The notes beneath the pieces are model-generated. The model worked only from the letters and a program-made list of their open reading frames with translations, had not been told where the DNA came from and did no database searches. From contig JAKBCE010000029.1 of assembly GCA_021808195.1 (NCBI GenBank), positions 1 through 46,254 of the forward strand: DNA of 46,254 nt, read 5' to 3'. Numbering within the stretch: position 1 is the first letter of the stretch; each line of letters begins with the position of its first letter. The position numbers and the translations under genes are program-made. Origin of the DNA: Pseudomonadota bacterium. Lineage in GTDB: Bacteria; Pseudomonadota; Gammaproteobacteria; Steroidobacterales; Steroidobacteraceae. Of this stretch, positions 1-8,456 are shown piece by piece.

Positions 1-109
1 CTCTGCGTACAGTGCCGCAACGGGTGACGTGACGGTCTGGAAGGGCTTTCAGCGCTCCTTTGCCGTAGGGCTCACGCTGCGCCGAGCGGCAGCTGTGCCG
101 GTGCACTGA
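1..109 (+). CDS. C-terminal end of an outer-membrane barrel-like protein (partial)
   Basis: A reading frame enters the window at base 2 and stops at TGA 107-109, giving 35 codons. The residues alternate polar and hydrophobic (for example VTVWKGFQRSFAVGLTLRR), which resembles the last beta-strands of an outer-membrane barrel. A barrel protein beside a polyprenyl-phosphate sugar transferase is common in exopolysaccharide loci, so it may belong to the same locus as the gene at 818. The start lies outside the window and there is too little sequence to name a family. It could also be a chance frame. Confidence 0.35.
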   Translation, partial: SAYSAATGDVTVWKGFQRSFAVGLTLRRAAAVPVH

Positions 110-321
110 ATCGTGAACGGATGAGGGTGTCCAGGTAGCGCTAGGAAGGTCGGCATGCGGCGGTGCATGACAGTTTGCGGTGCCTGACTGATGGTGGCTG
201 CCGGTTTGAATACATGAAGGACGGGATTCTCTTCAGAGACGGCGCTGGTGACTATCGATCTCGATACGTCATGGAGCTCAAGGGCTAAGCGATTTGAGTT
301 GAACCTCGCAGCTCCTTTCGT

Positions 322-489
322 TTAGGCGGTATACGCGGCGCTGCGTGGCCTGGGTGCAGTCTCGACGAGTGATTGGTGCGCACCAAGGTCGCGGGATTCG
401 ACCCCGTTCTTGAGCATGCGATCGGCGGGGCTGAGCATGGATGCGACGACAGCGAGGATGGTCTTCTTAGCGCCGCGCCGGCCCTTCAG
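322..489 (-). pseudogene. IS110-family transposase C-terminal remnant
   Basis: Read on the minus strand from 489 down to 373, 39 codons resemble the C-terminal part of IS110-family transposases. A basic RRGAKK segment is followed by a hydrophobic helix and a GVESRDLGAH segment, where intact relatives have a (Y/E)RDLG-D-Y/H motif. After 373 the family pattern is lost, and the frame runs into TAA at 322-324. Upstream of 489 the frame does not continue into a recognisable transposase. No start codon, DEDD catalytic domain or element ends remain, so this is a scar rather than a working element. Family assignment is from memory of the motif, not from a search. Confidence 0.65.
373..386. repeat. 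14-bp perfect palindrome
   Basis: TTGGTGCGCACCAA reads identically on both strands. It lies exactly where the IS110-type reading frame stops resembling the family, so it may be part of the coding remnant or mark a rearrangement point. Confidence 0.5.
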
Positions 490-817
490 GCGCAGGCGTG
501 GGGAGCGATGTGGCGGCCAAATCCCCGTCGATTCGCCATTGAGCCGTTCAAGTCATGCGCACCACCCAAATGGGTGATGACCACCGTCCGCGCCTCGAGA
601 ACAATCGCTCGCATAAGGAAGATCCGCAGCCGGATGTGCGCCTCGGAACGCGTAGCGTGCAGAAGAGCGCCGTGCGGCAAATGAGGGCGTGCAGAAACCA
701 AGCTATCGCGCGTTGCTGGGGAATCGCACCAACGACTGGGTGGGTACGGCGAGGTCAGTACGAGTTTGCCGATATGGGAGTCCGCTGAGCGGGTACACCA
801 AAGAAGAAGGGGGAAAC

Positions 818-1663
818 TTGTCCACCAAGGCGAAGACACTCACCGCCACGCACCGTGGTGTGAGGAGTGCTGCACGGAAGCCGAGAGTGCGGCCCCACTT
901 GATCATCGGGGCAGAGCGTAGGACGGTCGAAGGGGCCGACACGGAGCTGAGCGCGCAGGAGGCGTCCGTCAGTGCAGCGGGGCTTTTGTCCGCGCACGGA
1001 GGTGAGCGGGAGACCGCCCGAATTGCCGCGCCAGCTCAATACAGCCCTCATTGGGTTTACGCTGCTCTGAAGCGCCTCACTGATGTCGGGGGCGCTCTCG
1101 TACTGAGCCTGGCTTTCTCGCCTTTGCTTCTCATCATTGTGGTGCTCACGGGTCTCGAGTCCGGTGCCATCCTCTTCCGTCACCGGCGCATCGGTCAGGG
1201 CGGCCGAACTTTCGATTGCCTGAAATTTCGCACCATGGTCCCGAATGCCGAACAGAGGTTGCTGGACTTGCTCGAGAAGGACCCACAAGCCAGAGCCGAA
1301 TGGCTGCGCGATCACAAACTGCGCAACGATCCCAGAGTCACCCGGCTCGGGCGCTTTCTGCGCAAGAGCAGCCTGGACGAATTGCCACAGCTCTGGAACG
1401 TGCTTCGTGGCGAGATGAGCCTGGTCGGTCCCCGGCCCATCGTCAAAGAAGAGATGCTGCGCTACGGGCGATACCTGCGCGCCTACCTCGCGGCCAAACC
1501 CGGTATCACAGGGCTTTGGCAGGTCACCGGACGTAATGACACGGACTACCGCCGGCGCGTAGTCATGGATACCTATTACGTGCGTAAGCAAACTTTCCTG
1601 ATGGACATGAAGATCCTGCTCAGGACAGTAAAGGTCGTAATCTGGGGGCGTGGGGCGTATTGA
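818..1663 (+). CDS. Polyprenyl-phosphate sugar (phospho)transferase, exopolysaccharide initiation
   Basis: This belongs to the bacterial sugar transferase family (WcaJ/WbaP-type C-terminal domain), which loads the first sugar-1-phosphate onto undecaprenyl phosphate at the inner membrane. Visible features are a KRLTDV start of the domain, one hydrophobic segment (about residues 95-115), [10 protein letters not shown], the KFRTM motif, the [12 protein letters not shown] motif with its DE pair, LVGPRP and [13 protein letters not shown]. The called start is TTG at 818, preceded by an AGGGGG ribosome site 5 bases upstream, giving 281 residues. The frame is open back to an ATG at 689, but that stretch lacks a ribosome site and looks non-coding. 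The first 80 residues are low-complexity and charged. It lacks the four extra membrane helices of full-length WcaJ. The sugar substrate cannot be told. Confidence 0.9.
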   Translation: MSTKAKTLTATHRGVRSAARKPRVRPHLIIGAERRTVEGADTELSAQEASVSAAGLLSAHGGERETARIAAPAQYSPHWVYAALKRLTDVGGALVLSLAFSPLLLIIVVLTGLESGAILFRHRRIGQGGRTFDCLKFRTMVPNAEQRLLDLLEKDPQARAEWLRDHKLRNDPRVTRLGRFLRKSSLDELPQLWNVLRGEMSLVGPRPIVKEEMLRYGRYLRAYLAAKPGITGLWQVTGRNDTDYRRRVVMDTYYVRKQTFLMDMKILLRTVKVVIWGRGAY

Positions 1664-1851
1664 CGTGAGCGTTCCGGAGCAGAACTGTTCGGCTATCAGC
1701 GTGCGATTCTGCGACGCCGCGAACCAGTAATCACGTGCAAGCCCGACGGCGTTGGTCATTGATTAGAGAGTGATGACCTGCCGTACGGCTACGGTGCGCA
1801 TCCCGTCGGTCCGGCCTGCGCCGAGCCGACCGATCATTGCCGTCTGCAGGG

Positions 1852-1879
1852 TCTGTGTGCCGGTCTTGCCGGACACAGA
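1852..1879. terminator. Hairpin between convergent genes, no T-tract
   Basis: TCTGTGT (1852-1858) pairs with ACACAGA (1873-1879). CCGG pairs with CCGG inside it, with one bulged G and a 5-base loop. It lies 7 bases beyond the stop of the cytochrome b gene and about 190 bases after the sugar transferase. Neither strand has a following T-run. The remaining bases of the 1664-1886 gap show no gene. Confidence 0.45.
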
Positions 1880-1886
1880 TCGAACT

Positions 1887-2570
1887 TCAGCGCACATTCA
1901 CCAGCGCGATGACCATTGCGACTATGACGGCAGCCAATAGCGCTGCGCGCCAGTACGAAACGAAATATGGGGCTTTCTGAGTGGGCACGCCTGACTTGAA
2001 GCCGTGAATCATCGCCGGCACGAGGCGCTCGTGGCGTACAAAGCGATAGAACGAGATGGCACTCAGGTGCACGCCGATCATGATCAGTAACAGATTGAAA
2101 TTCGCGGCATGCCAGTGAGCGAAGCGGCGGGCGGTCTCGAACGAAACCCATCGGGAAAGTGGTCCGGAGGCGATTCCGTCGACATCCACTGCGAACAAGC
2201 CAAAAGTCGTTTGCGTCAGCAGCAGCGCGAGCATGACGAGGATGCTGAGCGCGCCGAGTGGATTGTGGCCGACGGTGACGGACGAAGCGGCTCCGTCAGG
2301 TTTAAACAGCTTGCGCACGTAACGCAAGACACCGGCAGGACCCCGCACGAAATGGCTGAACCGCGCCGTCTCTGCGCCGCAGAATCCCCACAGCAGACGA
2401 AAGCACACAGCGCATAGCACGCCGTATCCGGCGATCCGGTGCCACTTCATGTGGTCGGTTTCCGCTGTCAGCCAGCAGGTCGCAAACAGAATGACGATCG
2501 CCCAATGCGTGAGCCGGGTAGGCAGGTCCCAAACCCGAACCCGCAGGGGTCTTGCAGTTCTGTCGGTCAC
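1887..2570 (-). CDS. Cytochrome b561-type diheme membrane protein
   Basis: A 227-residue integral membrane protein of the prokaryotic cytochrome b561 / Ni-Fe hydrogenase b-subunit type. It is expected to pass electrons between quinol and a periplasmic c-type cytochrome. The N-terminus has the family pattern RVWDLPTRLTHW followed by a membrane helix. Candidate heme-ligand histidines lie in THW, KWHR, RFAHWHAANF and GVHL, spread over about four helices, with a final helix at the C-terminus. The start is a GTG at 2570, 6 bases after the stop of the cytochrome c gene, so the two are very likely co-transcribed and co-translated. The redox partner is inferred from that pairing. Confidence 0.85.
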   Translation of the reverse strand: MTDRTARPLRVRVWDLPTRLTHWAIVILFATCWLTAETDHMKWHRIAGYGVLCAVCFRLLWGFCGAETARFSHFVRGPAGVLRYVRKLFKPDGAASSVTVGHNPLGALSILVMLALLLTQTTFGLFAVDVDGIASGPLSRWVSFETARRFAHWHAANFNLLLIMIGVHLSAISFYRFVRHERLVPAMIHGFKSGVPTQKAPYFVSYWRAALLAAVIVAMVIALVNVR

Positions 2571-2576
2571 GGTCAG

Positions 2577-3071
2577 TTACCACCAGCTCCGGCGCGCACG
2601 GAACTGACGGTGGCAGCTGCCGCAAGCTCGTCCGAGTGCTCTTTCGCGCACTCTCAGCGCGCGCACGTCGTGGCTGGCAGCCGCTTGTGCCAGGGTTTGC
2701 GCGTCGTTCATGAGGCGCTGCGCGGCTTGCGTAAACGCCTGAGGCTTTGTCCAGATGACAGCGCTCGCCTTCGTCTTGACGCCGTGACCCTGGCCGCTGC
2801 CGGCTGGAAACCAGGTGGGCAGTGCTTTGGCAAGACGCTGAATCTCGCTCACGTCGCGTGCGACGAGGTTCCAGTCCGGCTCAACCCGCCACATCTGGTC
2901 CCGCAGGGACTTGGCGGTTCTGCCGAGCATTCGGAAGTGATCTTGGCGTGCATGGACGATGGCGGCTGTCGCTGTGGCATTGGCACGACCCGCAGCGCCG
3001 ATCATCAGCGCAGCGCAGACGACCAGCATTCCCCAGCGGATGGTGCCGCTGCGTACTGAATTGATGCTCAT
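2577..3071 (-). CDS. Periplasmic cytochrome c-prime family protein
   Basis: 164 residues beginning MSINSVRSG, with a signal peptide (hydrophobic core MLVVCAALMIGAAG, likely cleavage after RANA near residue 32). The mature part is a helical bundle ending in a C-terminal CGSCH heme-attachment motif (residues 150-154), the arrangement typical of class II cytochromes c (cytochrome c-prime). An early QDHFRMLGR segment fits the first helix, which supplies the sixth-side residue in this family. Family members bind NO/CO or carry electrons. Here the next gene, a b561-type cytochrome, suggests an electron-transfer pair. The frame is open further upstream to 3137, but the signal peptide supports the start at 3071. 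Confidence 0.85.
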   Translation of the reverse strand: MSINSVRSGTIRWGMLVVCAALMIGAAGRANATATAAIVHARQDHFRMLGRTAKSLRDQMWRVEPDWNLVARDVSEIQRLAKALPTWFPAGSGQGHGVKTKASAVIWTKPQAFTQAAQRLMNDAQTLAQAAASHDVRALRVRERALGRACGSCHRQFRARRSWW

Positions 3072-3561
3072 TTTGTTCAACTTTCGATGCGTGACAGAAA
3101 CGATGAACCTCGTACGCAGGCACAAAGGCGCGCACAAGGGTATGCGATTCTCGGCGATTCGCGCGGCGGGTCGCGTGCCTTCAGCGTCGCTCAGCCGCGG
3201 TTGGCCGATTTTCCCGGTCGGCTAAGCCGGATGCAATGCGAACTCCTGTGCGGTGCTGAACCGCAGAACTCCCGAACTGCGTGTGAGCGGGCGGTGAGCA
3301 AGAGGTGGCAAGTGAAAAATCTGCTCCCCGGATCGCGCACGATAGCCGATGAGCGGCGGGAGCATAGCGGGGATTTATGACAGGTTTGCGTCATCGGCGC
3401 TGCCTGCGCGGCGGTGTGGTTCGTACTCAACGCCCGGTATTGCTCCCTGGCTCGGGACGTCCTTAGGTCACCGGTCGCGGCGCTTGATCGGCTTGCTTCC
3501 CGGTGTTCGCAACCTGAGGTTCGGACAGGCATTGCGTGGCGCGCAGGCGGCTTTGAGCCGG
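3072..3561. other. Intergenic stretch upstream of the cytochrome pair
   Basis: 490 bases with no convincing gene. Open frames exist on both strands but lack ribosome sites and have mixed codon use. The only structured signal seen is a Pho-box-like element with a -10 on the minus strand at 3361-3394, listed separately. A promoter for the cytochrome genes must lie here, since the LysE-type gene upstream ends 490 bases away. Confidence 0.4.
3361..3394 (-). promoter_or_regulatory. Possible PhoB-type (Pho box) promoter
   Basis: On the minus strand, CTGTCAT (the exact Pho-box half site, 3377-3383) is preceded 4 bases upstream by a poor second half (ATGACGC). It is followed after 10 bases by TATGCT, a plausible -10 at 3361-3366. 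That geometry matches classical PhoB-activated promoters. It points toward the cytochrome c gene, with a leader of about 280 bases. Only one half site is good, so this is tentative. Confidence 0.25.
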
Positions 3562-4191
3562 TCACGATTTCTGTACTGCCAGCTCCAGGCCGATTGCGAC
3601 GAATACAGCACCCATGCCCCGCTGCAGCCACCGCGAGATCGACTGATTGCGCCGCAATGCCTCGGTCAGGCGCGCCGAGAAGGCGACCAGCAGCAGATTG
3701 ATGGCGAGACACACGAGGTTGACGGTGAAGCCGAGCAGCAGCAACTGCAGGGTCGGACGGCCGGCGCCGGCATTGACGAACTGTGGCAGGAACGCAAAGT
3801 AGAAAAGGATCACCTTGGGATTGAGAATGTCGGTGACGAAGGCCTGCCAGAAAACCGATGCTCCGGGGCGCTCACGGGCAGCATTGCTCGCGAGCTCCAG
3901 ACCGCCCTGCCGGCTCGTGAGTGCGCTGATGCCGAGATAGACCAGATACGCCGCGCCCAGCCATTTGATGCCATCGAACGCCGCGGCTGAGGCGGCCAGC
4001 ACCGCCGAGAGGCCGAGTACGGAGGCGGAGAGGTAGACGTAACTGCTGGCATTGAAGCCGAGCGCGGCGAGTACCCCTGCGCGGCGTCCCTGGGCGATGC
4101 AACGTGCGAGCATGAAAGCCATGTCGGGCCCGGGCACCAGTGCAAGCGCGATGCTCGAGAGCACGAAGAGCAGATAACTATGGAGCGTCAT
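3562..4191 (-). CDS. LysE/RhtB-family amino-acid (metabolite) exporter
   Basis: 209 residues, the usual length of the LysE/RhtB family of inner-membrane efflux proteins. The diagnostic N-terminal ALVPGPDMAFMLAR segment (PGP motif) is present near residues 18-31, followed by about five to six hydrophobic helices and a conserved DILNPKVILFYFAFLPQF segment. The exported solute cannot be predicted; homoserine, threonine, lysine and other small amino acids are known in the family. It starts 33 bases after purD on the same strand and may be the last gene of that transcript. Confidence 0.88.
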   Translation of the reverse strand: MTLHSYLLFVLSSIALALVPGPDMAFMLARCIAQGRRAGVLAALGFNASSYVYLSASVLGLSAVLAASAAAFDGIKWLGAAYLVYLGISALTSRQGGLELASNAARERPGASVFWQAFVTDILNPKVILFYFAFLPQFVNAGAGRPTLQLLLLGFTVNLVCLAINLLLVAFSARLTEALRRNQSISRWLQRGMGAVFVAIGLELAVQKS

Positions 4192-4224
4192 GCCCGCAGT
4201 GCCTTCGTCCGTGCCGGATGCGTC

Positions 4225-5523
4225 TTACCCGTGGCGCTCGCGCGCGAGCGCGCGATGGCCGATATCGCGCCGGTAGCGCATCCCTGGCCAATGGATCGCC
4301 TCGGCCAGTTGGTAGGCGCTCGTGCGGGCGGCGTTGACCGTTTCGCCCAAACCGACCGCGCACAGCACGCGGCCGCCATCGGTGAGGACCTGTCCGTCCT
4401 CGAGTCGGGTACCGGCATGAAATACTTTGCCGCGGTCGGCCGCGAGTGCCTCGGCACGCTCCAGTCCCTCGATGCGATCGCCTTTGCGTACCGTGTCCGG
4501 ATAGCCGCCTGCGGCGAGCACCACGCCGAGTGCGGCTCGCGGGTCCCATTCGGCGCGCACCGTGTCGAGCCGGCCGGCGAGCGCCGACTCGCATAGCACG
4601 GTCAGGTCCGAGCGCAGGCGACTCAGCACCGGTTGAGTCTCCGGATCGCCCAACCGGCAGTTGAATTCGAGGACATTGGGTGTGCCGTCCTCGGCGATCA
4701 TCAGCCCGGCATAGAGAAAACCCGTGTACGGCATGCCGTCAGCGGCGAGTCCCGCAATCGTCGGATTGATGACCTCGCGCATGATGCGTGCGTGCAGCTC
4801 CGGCGTGACACACGGTGCCGGGGAATAGGCGCCCATGCCGCCGGTGTTCGGTCCCCGGTCGCCCTCATCGCGTCGCTTGTGATCCTGCGAGGTTGCCAGC
4901 GGTAAGATGTGGCGACCGTCCGCCATGACGATGAAGCTGACTTCCTCGCCGCGCAGGAATTCCTCCACGACCACCTGCTCGCCGGCAGTGCCGAAGCGGC
5001 CAGCAAATATCTCCCCAATCGCTGCGCGCGCCTCATCGAGGGTCTCTGCGATGACCACCCCTTTGCCGGCTGCCAGCCCACTCGCCTTAATCACCACGGG
5101 CAGCGCATGATGCTCGAGCCACGACGGGTCGTAGCTCTCACGCGTGAAGGTGCGCGAGCGGGCGGTGGGAATGCGGTGCCGCTCGAGGAAATCCTTGGTG
5201 AACGCCTTGGACCCCTCCAGGCGCGCCGCGGCGCGGTGCGGACCGAAGCAGGCGAGGCCGGCTGACTGAAAGGCATCCACCACGCCGGCGACCAGCGGTG
5301 CTTCCGGGCCAACGATGGTGAGGGCGACCTGCTCGCGCCGGGCCAGTTCGATCAGCGCCTCGGTGTCCTCAGCCCTGACGGCGACGTTGCGACATTTTCC
5401 CTCGAGTGCGGTGCCGGCATTGCCGGGCGCTACCAGCACCTCGGCGACGCGCGCCGATGCGGCGCACTTCCAGGCGAGCGCGTGCTCCCGGCCGCCTGCA
5501 CCGATGATCAGCACTTTCATCAT
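4225..5523 (-). CDS. purD: Phosphoribosylamine--glycine ligase (GAR synthetase)
   Basis: 432 residues, full length. This cytosolic enzyme joins glycine to phosphoribosylamine with ATP, the second step of purine synthesis. The N-terminus [16 protein letters not shown] is the family signature. An ATP-grasp core follows ([17 protein letters not shown], then [12 protein letters not shown]), and the C-terminal part contains [14 protein letters not shown]. The start is ATG 5523, which shares one base with the purH stop (TGATG); a second ATG follows at 5520. Translational coupling with purH is therefore likely. The downstream gene is a LysE-type exporter. Confidence 0.97.
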   Translation of the reverse strand: MMKVLIIGAGGREHALAWKCAASARVAEVLVAPGNAGTALEGKCRNVAVRAEDTEALIELARREQVALTIVGPEAPLVAGVVDAFQSAGLACFGPHRAAARLEGSKAFTKDFLERHRIPTARSRTFTRESYDPSWLEHHALPVVIKASGLAAGKGVVIAETLDEARAAIGEIFAGRFGTAGEQVVVEEFLRGEEVSFIVMADGRHILPLATSQDHKRRDEGDRGPNTGGMGAYSPAPCVTPELHARIMREVINPTIAGLAADGMPYTGFLYAGLMIAEDGTPNVLEFNCRLGDPETQPVLSRLRSDLTVLCESALAGRLDTVRAEWDPRAALGVVLAAGGYPDTVRKGDRIEGLERAEALAADRGKVFHAGTRLEDGQVLTDGGRVLCAVGLGETVNAARTSAYQLAEAIHWPGMRYRRDIGHRALARERHG

Positions 5524-7088
5524 CAGTGCCGGAAGTGGCGCATGCCGGTGAACACCATGGCCATGCCATGTTCGTCCGCGGCGGCGATCACCTCGGCGTC
5601 GTTGCGTGATCCGCCCGGCTGAATGACCGCCTTGATGCCGTACTCGGCAGCCACGTCTACGCCGTCGCGGAACGGGAAGAATGCATCCGATGCCATCACC
5701 GCGCCGTCGATCGCGAGCTTCTCATCCGCGGCTTTCATGGCGGCGATGCGGCTCGAGTACACGCGACTCATTTGTCCGGCGCCAACGCCCACCGTGCTCC
5801 GCTCGTGAGCAAAGACGATGGCATTCGATTTGACGAACTTCGCGACTCGCCACGCGAACAGCAGGTCGTTGAGCTGCGCCGGTGTCGGCTGACGGCGGGT
5901 GACCACCTTCAGCTCGGCTGCGCTGACGTGACCGCTGTCGCGCGTCTGGGCAAGCACGCCGCCCGACACACTACGCAGTTCGAGTCCGGTCGAGGCAGGC
6001 CCGACCATGTCCGCGAGCACCATCACCCGTACGTTCGGCTTGGCTGCCAGCACTTCCGCGGCTTCGGGCTCGACCTCCGGCACGGCGATCACCTCCACGA
6101 ACTGGCGGCTCGTGACGGCGTGCGCGGTGGCGGCATCGAGCGGGCGGTTGCAGGCGATGATGCCGCCGAAGGCCGAGGTTGGATCGGTCCGGTAGGCCCG
6201 GTCGTAGGCCTCGAGCAGCGTCGTGGCGAGAGCCACGCCGCACGGGTTGGCGTGCTTGACGATCACGCAGGCCGGCTCGTCGAACTGACGAACGCATTCG
6301 ACGGCGGTGTCAGCGTCAGCAATATTGTTGAACGAAAGATCCTTGCCCTGCAGCAGTCGCGCCCGGGCGAGCCCGCCGTCACCAAGAGAGTCTCGATACA
6401 ACGCTGCGTGCTGGTGCGGGTTTTCCCCGTAGCGCAGATCCCGCACCTTCTCTAGCACCAACGGTAACGAGGCGGGCAGCGGCTCGCCGCCGGCGTGCTG
6501 TCGAGTGAGATAGGCGGCAACCATCGCATCGTAACGGGCGGTGTGCGCGAACACCTTGGTGGCCAGATGCGCACGCGTTGCGGCGCTGAAAGCGCCCTGT
6601 GCGTCGAGTTCCGCCAGCAGACGGCCGTAATCCGCCGGATCGACCGCAGCGGCCACCGCATCGTGATTTTTTGCGGCGGCGCGCAACATGGCGGGGCCGC
6701 CGATATCGATGTTTTCGATGGCCTCCTCGTAGCTGCAGTTCGTGCGTGCCACCGTTTCGGCGAACGGATACAGATTCACAACCAGCAGATCAATCGGCTC
6801 GATGTCGTGCAGCGCCATCACCTGCTCATCGGTCCCGCGCCGGCCGAGCAGTCCACCGTGGATTTTCGGGTGCAATGTCTTGACCCGTCCTCCCATGATT
6901 TCCGGAAACCCGGTGTGATCCGACACTTCGCGCACCGTCAGTCCCTGCGCGGCGAGCAACTTCGCAGTTCCGCCGGTGGAGAGCAGCTCGATTCCGTGGC
7001 GAGCGAGCCCGCGCGCCAGGTCCACCACGCCGGTCTTGTCGGAAACGGAAAGCAGTGCCCGCCGCACGGGCCGCGCAGTCTGATTCAT
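5523..7088 (-). CDS. purH: Bifunctional AICAR transformylase / IMP cyclohydrolase
   Basis: 521 residues from the ATG at 7088 (a GTG three bases earlier is also possible). It catalyses the last two steps to IMP. The N-terminal cyclohydrolase domain shows [21 protein letters not shown] and [14 protein letters not shown]. The C-terminal transformylase domain shows the KHANPCG motif and ends FTGMRHFRH, as in the family. It starts 9 bases after the fis stop and overlaps purD by one base. The fis-purH-purD order recurs in related gammaproteobacteria. Confidence 0.97.
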   Translation of the reverse strand: MNQTARPVRRALLSVSDKTGVVDLARGLARHGIELLSTGGTAKLLAAQGLTVREVSDHTGFPEIMGGRVKTLHPKIHGGLLGRRGTDEQVMALHDIEPIDLLVVNLYPFAETVARTNCSYEEAIENIDIGGPAMLRAAAKNHDAVAAAVDPADYGRLLAELDAQGAFSAATRAHLATKVFAHTARYDAMVAAYLTRQHAGGEPLPASLPLVLEKVRDLRYGENPHQHAALYRDSLGDGGLARARLLQGKDLSFNNIADADTAVECVRQFDEPACVIVKHANPCGVALATTLLEAYDRAYRTDPTSAFGGIIACNRPLDAATAHAVTSRQFVEVIAVPEVEPEAAEVLAAKPNVRVMVLADMVGPASTGLELRSVSGGVLAQTRDSGHVSAAELKVVTRRQPTPAQLNDLLFAWRVAKFVKSNAIVFAHERSTVGVGAGQMSRVYSSRIAAMKAADEKLAIDGAVMASDAFFPFRDGVDVAAEYGIKAVIQPGGSRNDAEVIAAADEHGMAMVFTGMRHFRH

Positions 7089-7097
7089 CACGACGCG

Positions 7098-7388
7098 TCA
7101 GTTGGCCAGACCGAATTGCCTGAGCTTCTTGCGCAGCGTACCGCGGTTGATGCCGAGAATGTCGGCCGCGCGACTCTGATTGCCTTCGGCGTAATCGAGC
7201 ACAACCCGAAACAGTGGCTCCTCGACCTCGCGCAGTACCAGGCTGTACAGATCTGCCGGATGCGACCCGTTCAGATGGGTGAAATAGTCGCTGAGTGCGC
7301 GCTCAGCGTGACTGCGCAGCGGTAATTCGTGGCCGTTGACCCGAATGCCCCCCTCACGCCACTGTCCGCTCTTTTTTTTTGCTGTCAT
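7098..7388 (-). CDS. fis: Fis-family nucleoid / DNA-bending regulator
   Basis: 96 residues, close to the 98 of enteric Fis. The C-terminal helix-turn-helix GNQSRAADILGINRGTLRKKL is almost identical in pattern to known Fis. The middle LYSLVLREVEEPLFRVVLDYAEGN corresponds to the dimer core. Fis bends DNA and regulates growth-phase genes. It sits 27 bases after dusB, as in many gammaproteobacteria, so expression probably follows the dusB operon. Oddly, codons 3-6 contain a run of nine A residues (7372-7380), giving AKKK; such runs can cause transcriptional slippage. Confidence 0.95.
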   Translation of the reverse strand: MTAKKKSGQWREGGIRVNGHELPLRSHAERALSDYFTHLNGSHPADLYSLVLREVEEPLFRVVLDYAEGNQSRAADILGINRGTLRKKLRQFGLAN

Positions 7389-7415
7389 GTGAAATTCTCG
7401 AGTGATGTTGCCTGC

Positions 7416-8456
7416 TCAGGCGGCGCGCACCGAATGCGCTGCGCCCTCCCACCCGGTCTGTCCTGGCCGGGAGTTCGCCGCTGAGTGATCCGCCCACGCG
7501 TCGAAATACCGGCGTGCGCGCTCCAGCTGCTCGCGTGCGCTCGAGGCCGCCATCAAATCGAGACGGATCGGCGTCGGGTCGGAAAAACATCGTTCGCAAT
7601 ACCAACCAATGTGCTTGCGAGCGATGCGCACGCCACTCTCCTCGCCGTAAAAATCGTACAGGGAATCGAGGTGAGCGAGGATGATATCACGCACCTCCGC
7701 GCCCGACAGCGCCGGGTCGGGGCGGCCCTCGAGCAGCGCGTCGACCGCGCCGAAAAGCCAGGGCTGCCCAAAGCTCGCGCGCCCGATCATGACACCGTCG
7801 GCCCCAGTGAAATCAAGCACTTTGCGCGCATCCTGGGGCGTGCGGATGTCGCCGTTTGCGAACACGGGAATGCGCACCGAGGACTTGATTTCGCGCACGG
7901 TTTCATATTCAGCCTCGCCTTGGTAAAAATCGGCGCGCGTGCGGCCGTGCACGGCGAGCGCCTGAATGCCGCTGCACTCGGCTATGCGCGCGATCGTGAC
8001 GCCATTGCGGTGCTCGCGATCCCAGCCGGTGCGGATCTTCAGGGTTACGGGGACATCGACCGCGTGTACCACCGCTTCGAGAATGCGCGCAACGAGCGGT
8101 TCGTCGCGCAGCAGCGCTGAGCCGCAGAGCTTGCCGCACACCTTCTTGGCCGGACACCCCATGTTCAGATCAATGATCTGCGCGCCGTGCGCAACACTGA
8201 GACGGGCCGCTTCGGCGAGCACGTGCGCCTCGGCGCCCGCGAGCTGCACGACGCGCGGCTCGGGTTCACCGCTGTGATTGAGTCGCCGTCGCGATTTCGG
8301 GGTGTCCCACAGTCGCGCATCAGAGGTGAGCATCTCCGATGCAGCGAGGCCTGCGCCGAGACTTCGGCACAGGATGCGAAACGGCCGATCGGTGACGCCT
8401 GCCATGGGCGCGAGCACCGCGCGCGACGGTAGCTTGTACGGTCCGATGCGCAGCAT
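7416..8456 (-). CDS. dusB: tRNA-dihydrouridine synthase B
   Basis: 346 residues beginning MLRIGPYKL. This flavoenzyme reduces uridines in the tRNA D-loop using FMN and NADPH. Visible motifs are LAPMAGVTDRPFR, the LNMGCPAKKVCGKLCGSAL segment containing the catalytic cysteine, KIRTGWD, AVHGRTRADFYQG, PVFANGDI and GVMIGRASFGQPW. The start ATG at 8456 shares a base with the stop of the upstream zinc-ribbon gene (TGATG), which fixes it over an earlier in-frame ATG at 8477. It lies directly before fis, the classical dusB-fis pair. Confidence 0.96.
   Translation of the reverse strand: MLRIGPYKLPSRAVLAPMAGVTDRPFRILCRSLGAGLAASEMLTSDARLWDTPKSRRRLNHSGEPEPRVVQLAGAEAHVLAEAARLSVAHGAQIIDLNMGCPAKKVCGKLCGSALLRDEPLVARILEAVVHAVDVPVTLKIRTGWDREHRNGVTIARIAECSGIQALAVHGRTRADFYQGEAEYETVREIKSSVRIPVFANGDIRTPQDARKVLDFTGADGVMIGRASFGQPWLFGAVDALLEGRPDPALSGAEVRDIILAHLDSLYDFYGEESGVRIARKHIGWYCERCFSDPTPIRLDLMAASSAREQLERARRYFDAWADHSAANSRPGQTGWEGAAHSVRAA

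Larger units (their letters stand above)
110..817. other. Gene-poor stretch with a transposase remnant and no intact gene
   Basis: About 700 bases without a convincing intact gene. An open stretch at 145-288 (plus strand) ends with an ATG-initiated 24-codon piece from 214 to TAA 286-288 that I cannot assign. The minus strand at 322-489 carries an IS110-type remnant, listed separately. Several overlapping frames between 486 and 839 have mixed codon use and match nothing I recognise. The composition is less strongly GC-biased than in the flanking genes, as expected for decayed sequence. Confidence 0.5.

Noticed and set aside
3191..3712. Minus-strand ORF spanning the gap upstream of the cytochrome c gene
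   Set aside because: Half of it overlaps the LysE-type gene in another frame; the rest is Ser/Arg/Cys-rich with no ribosome site.
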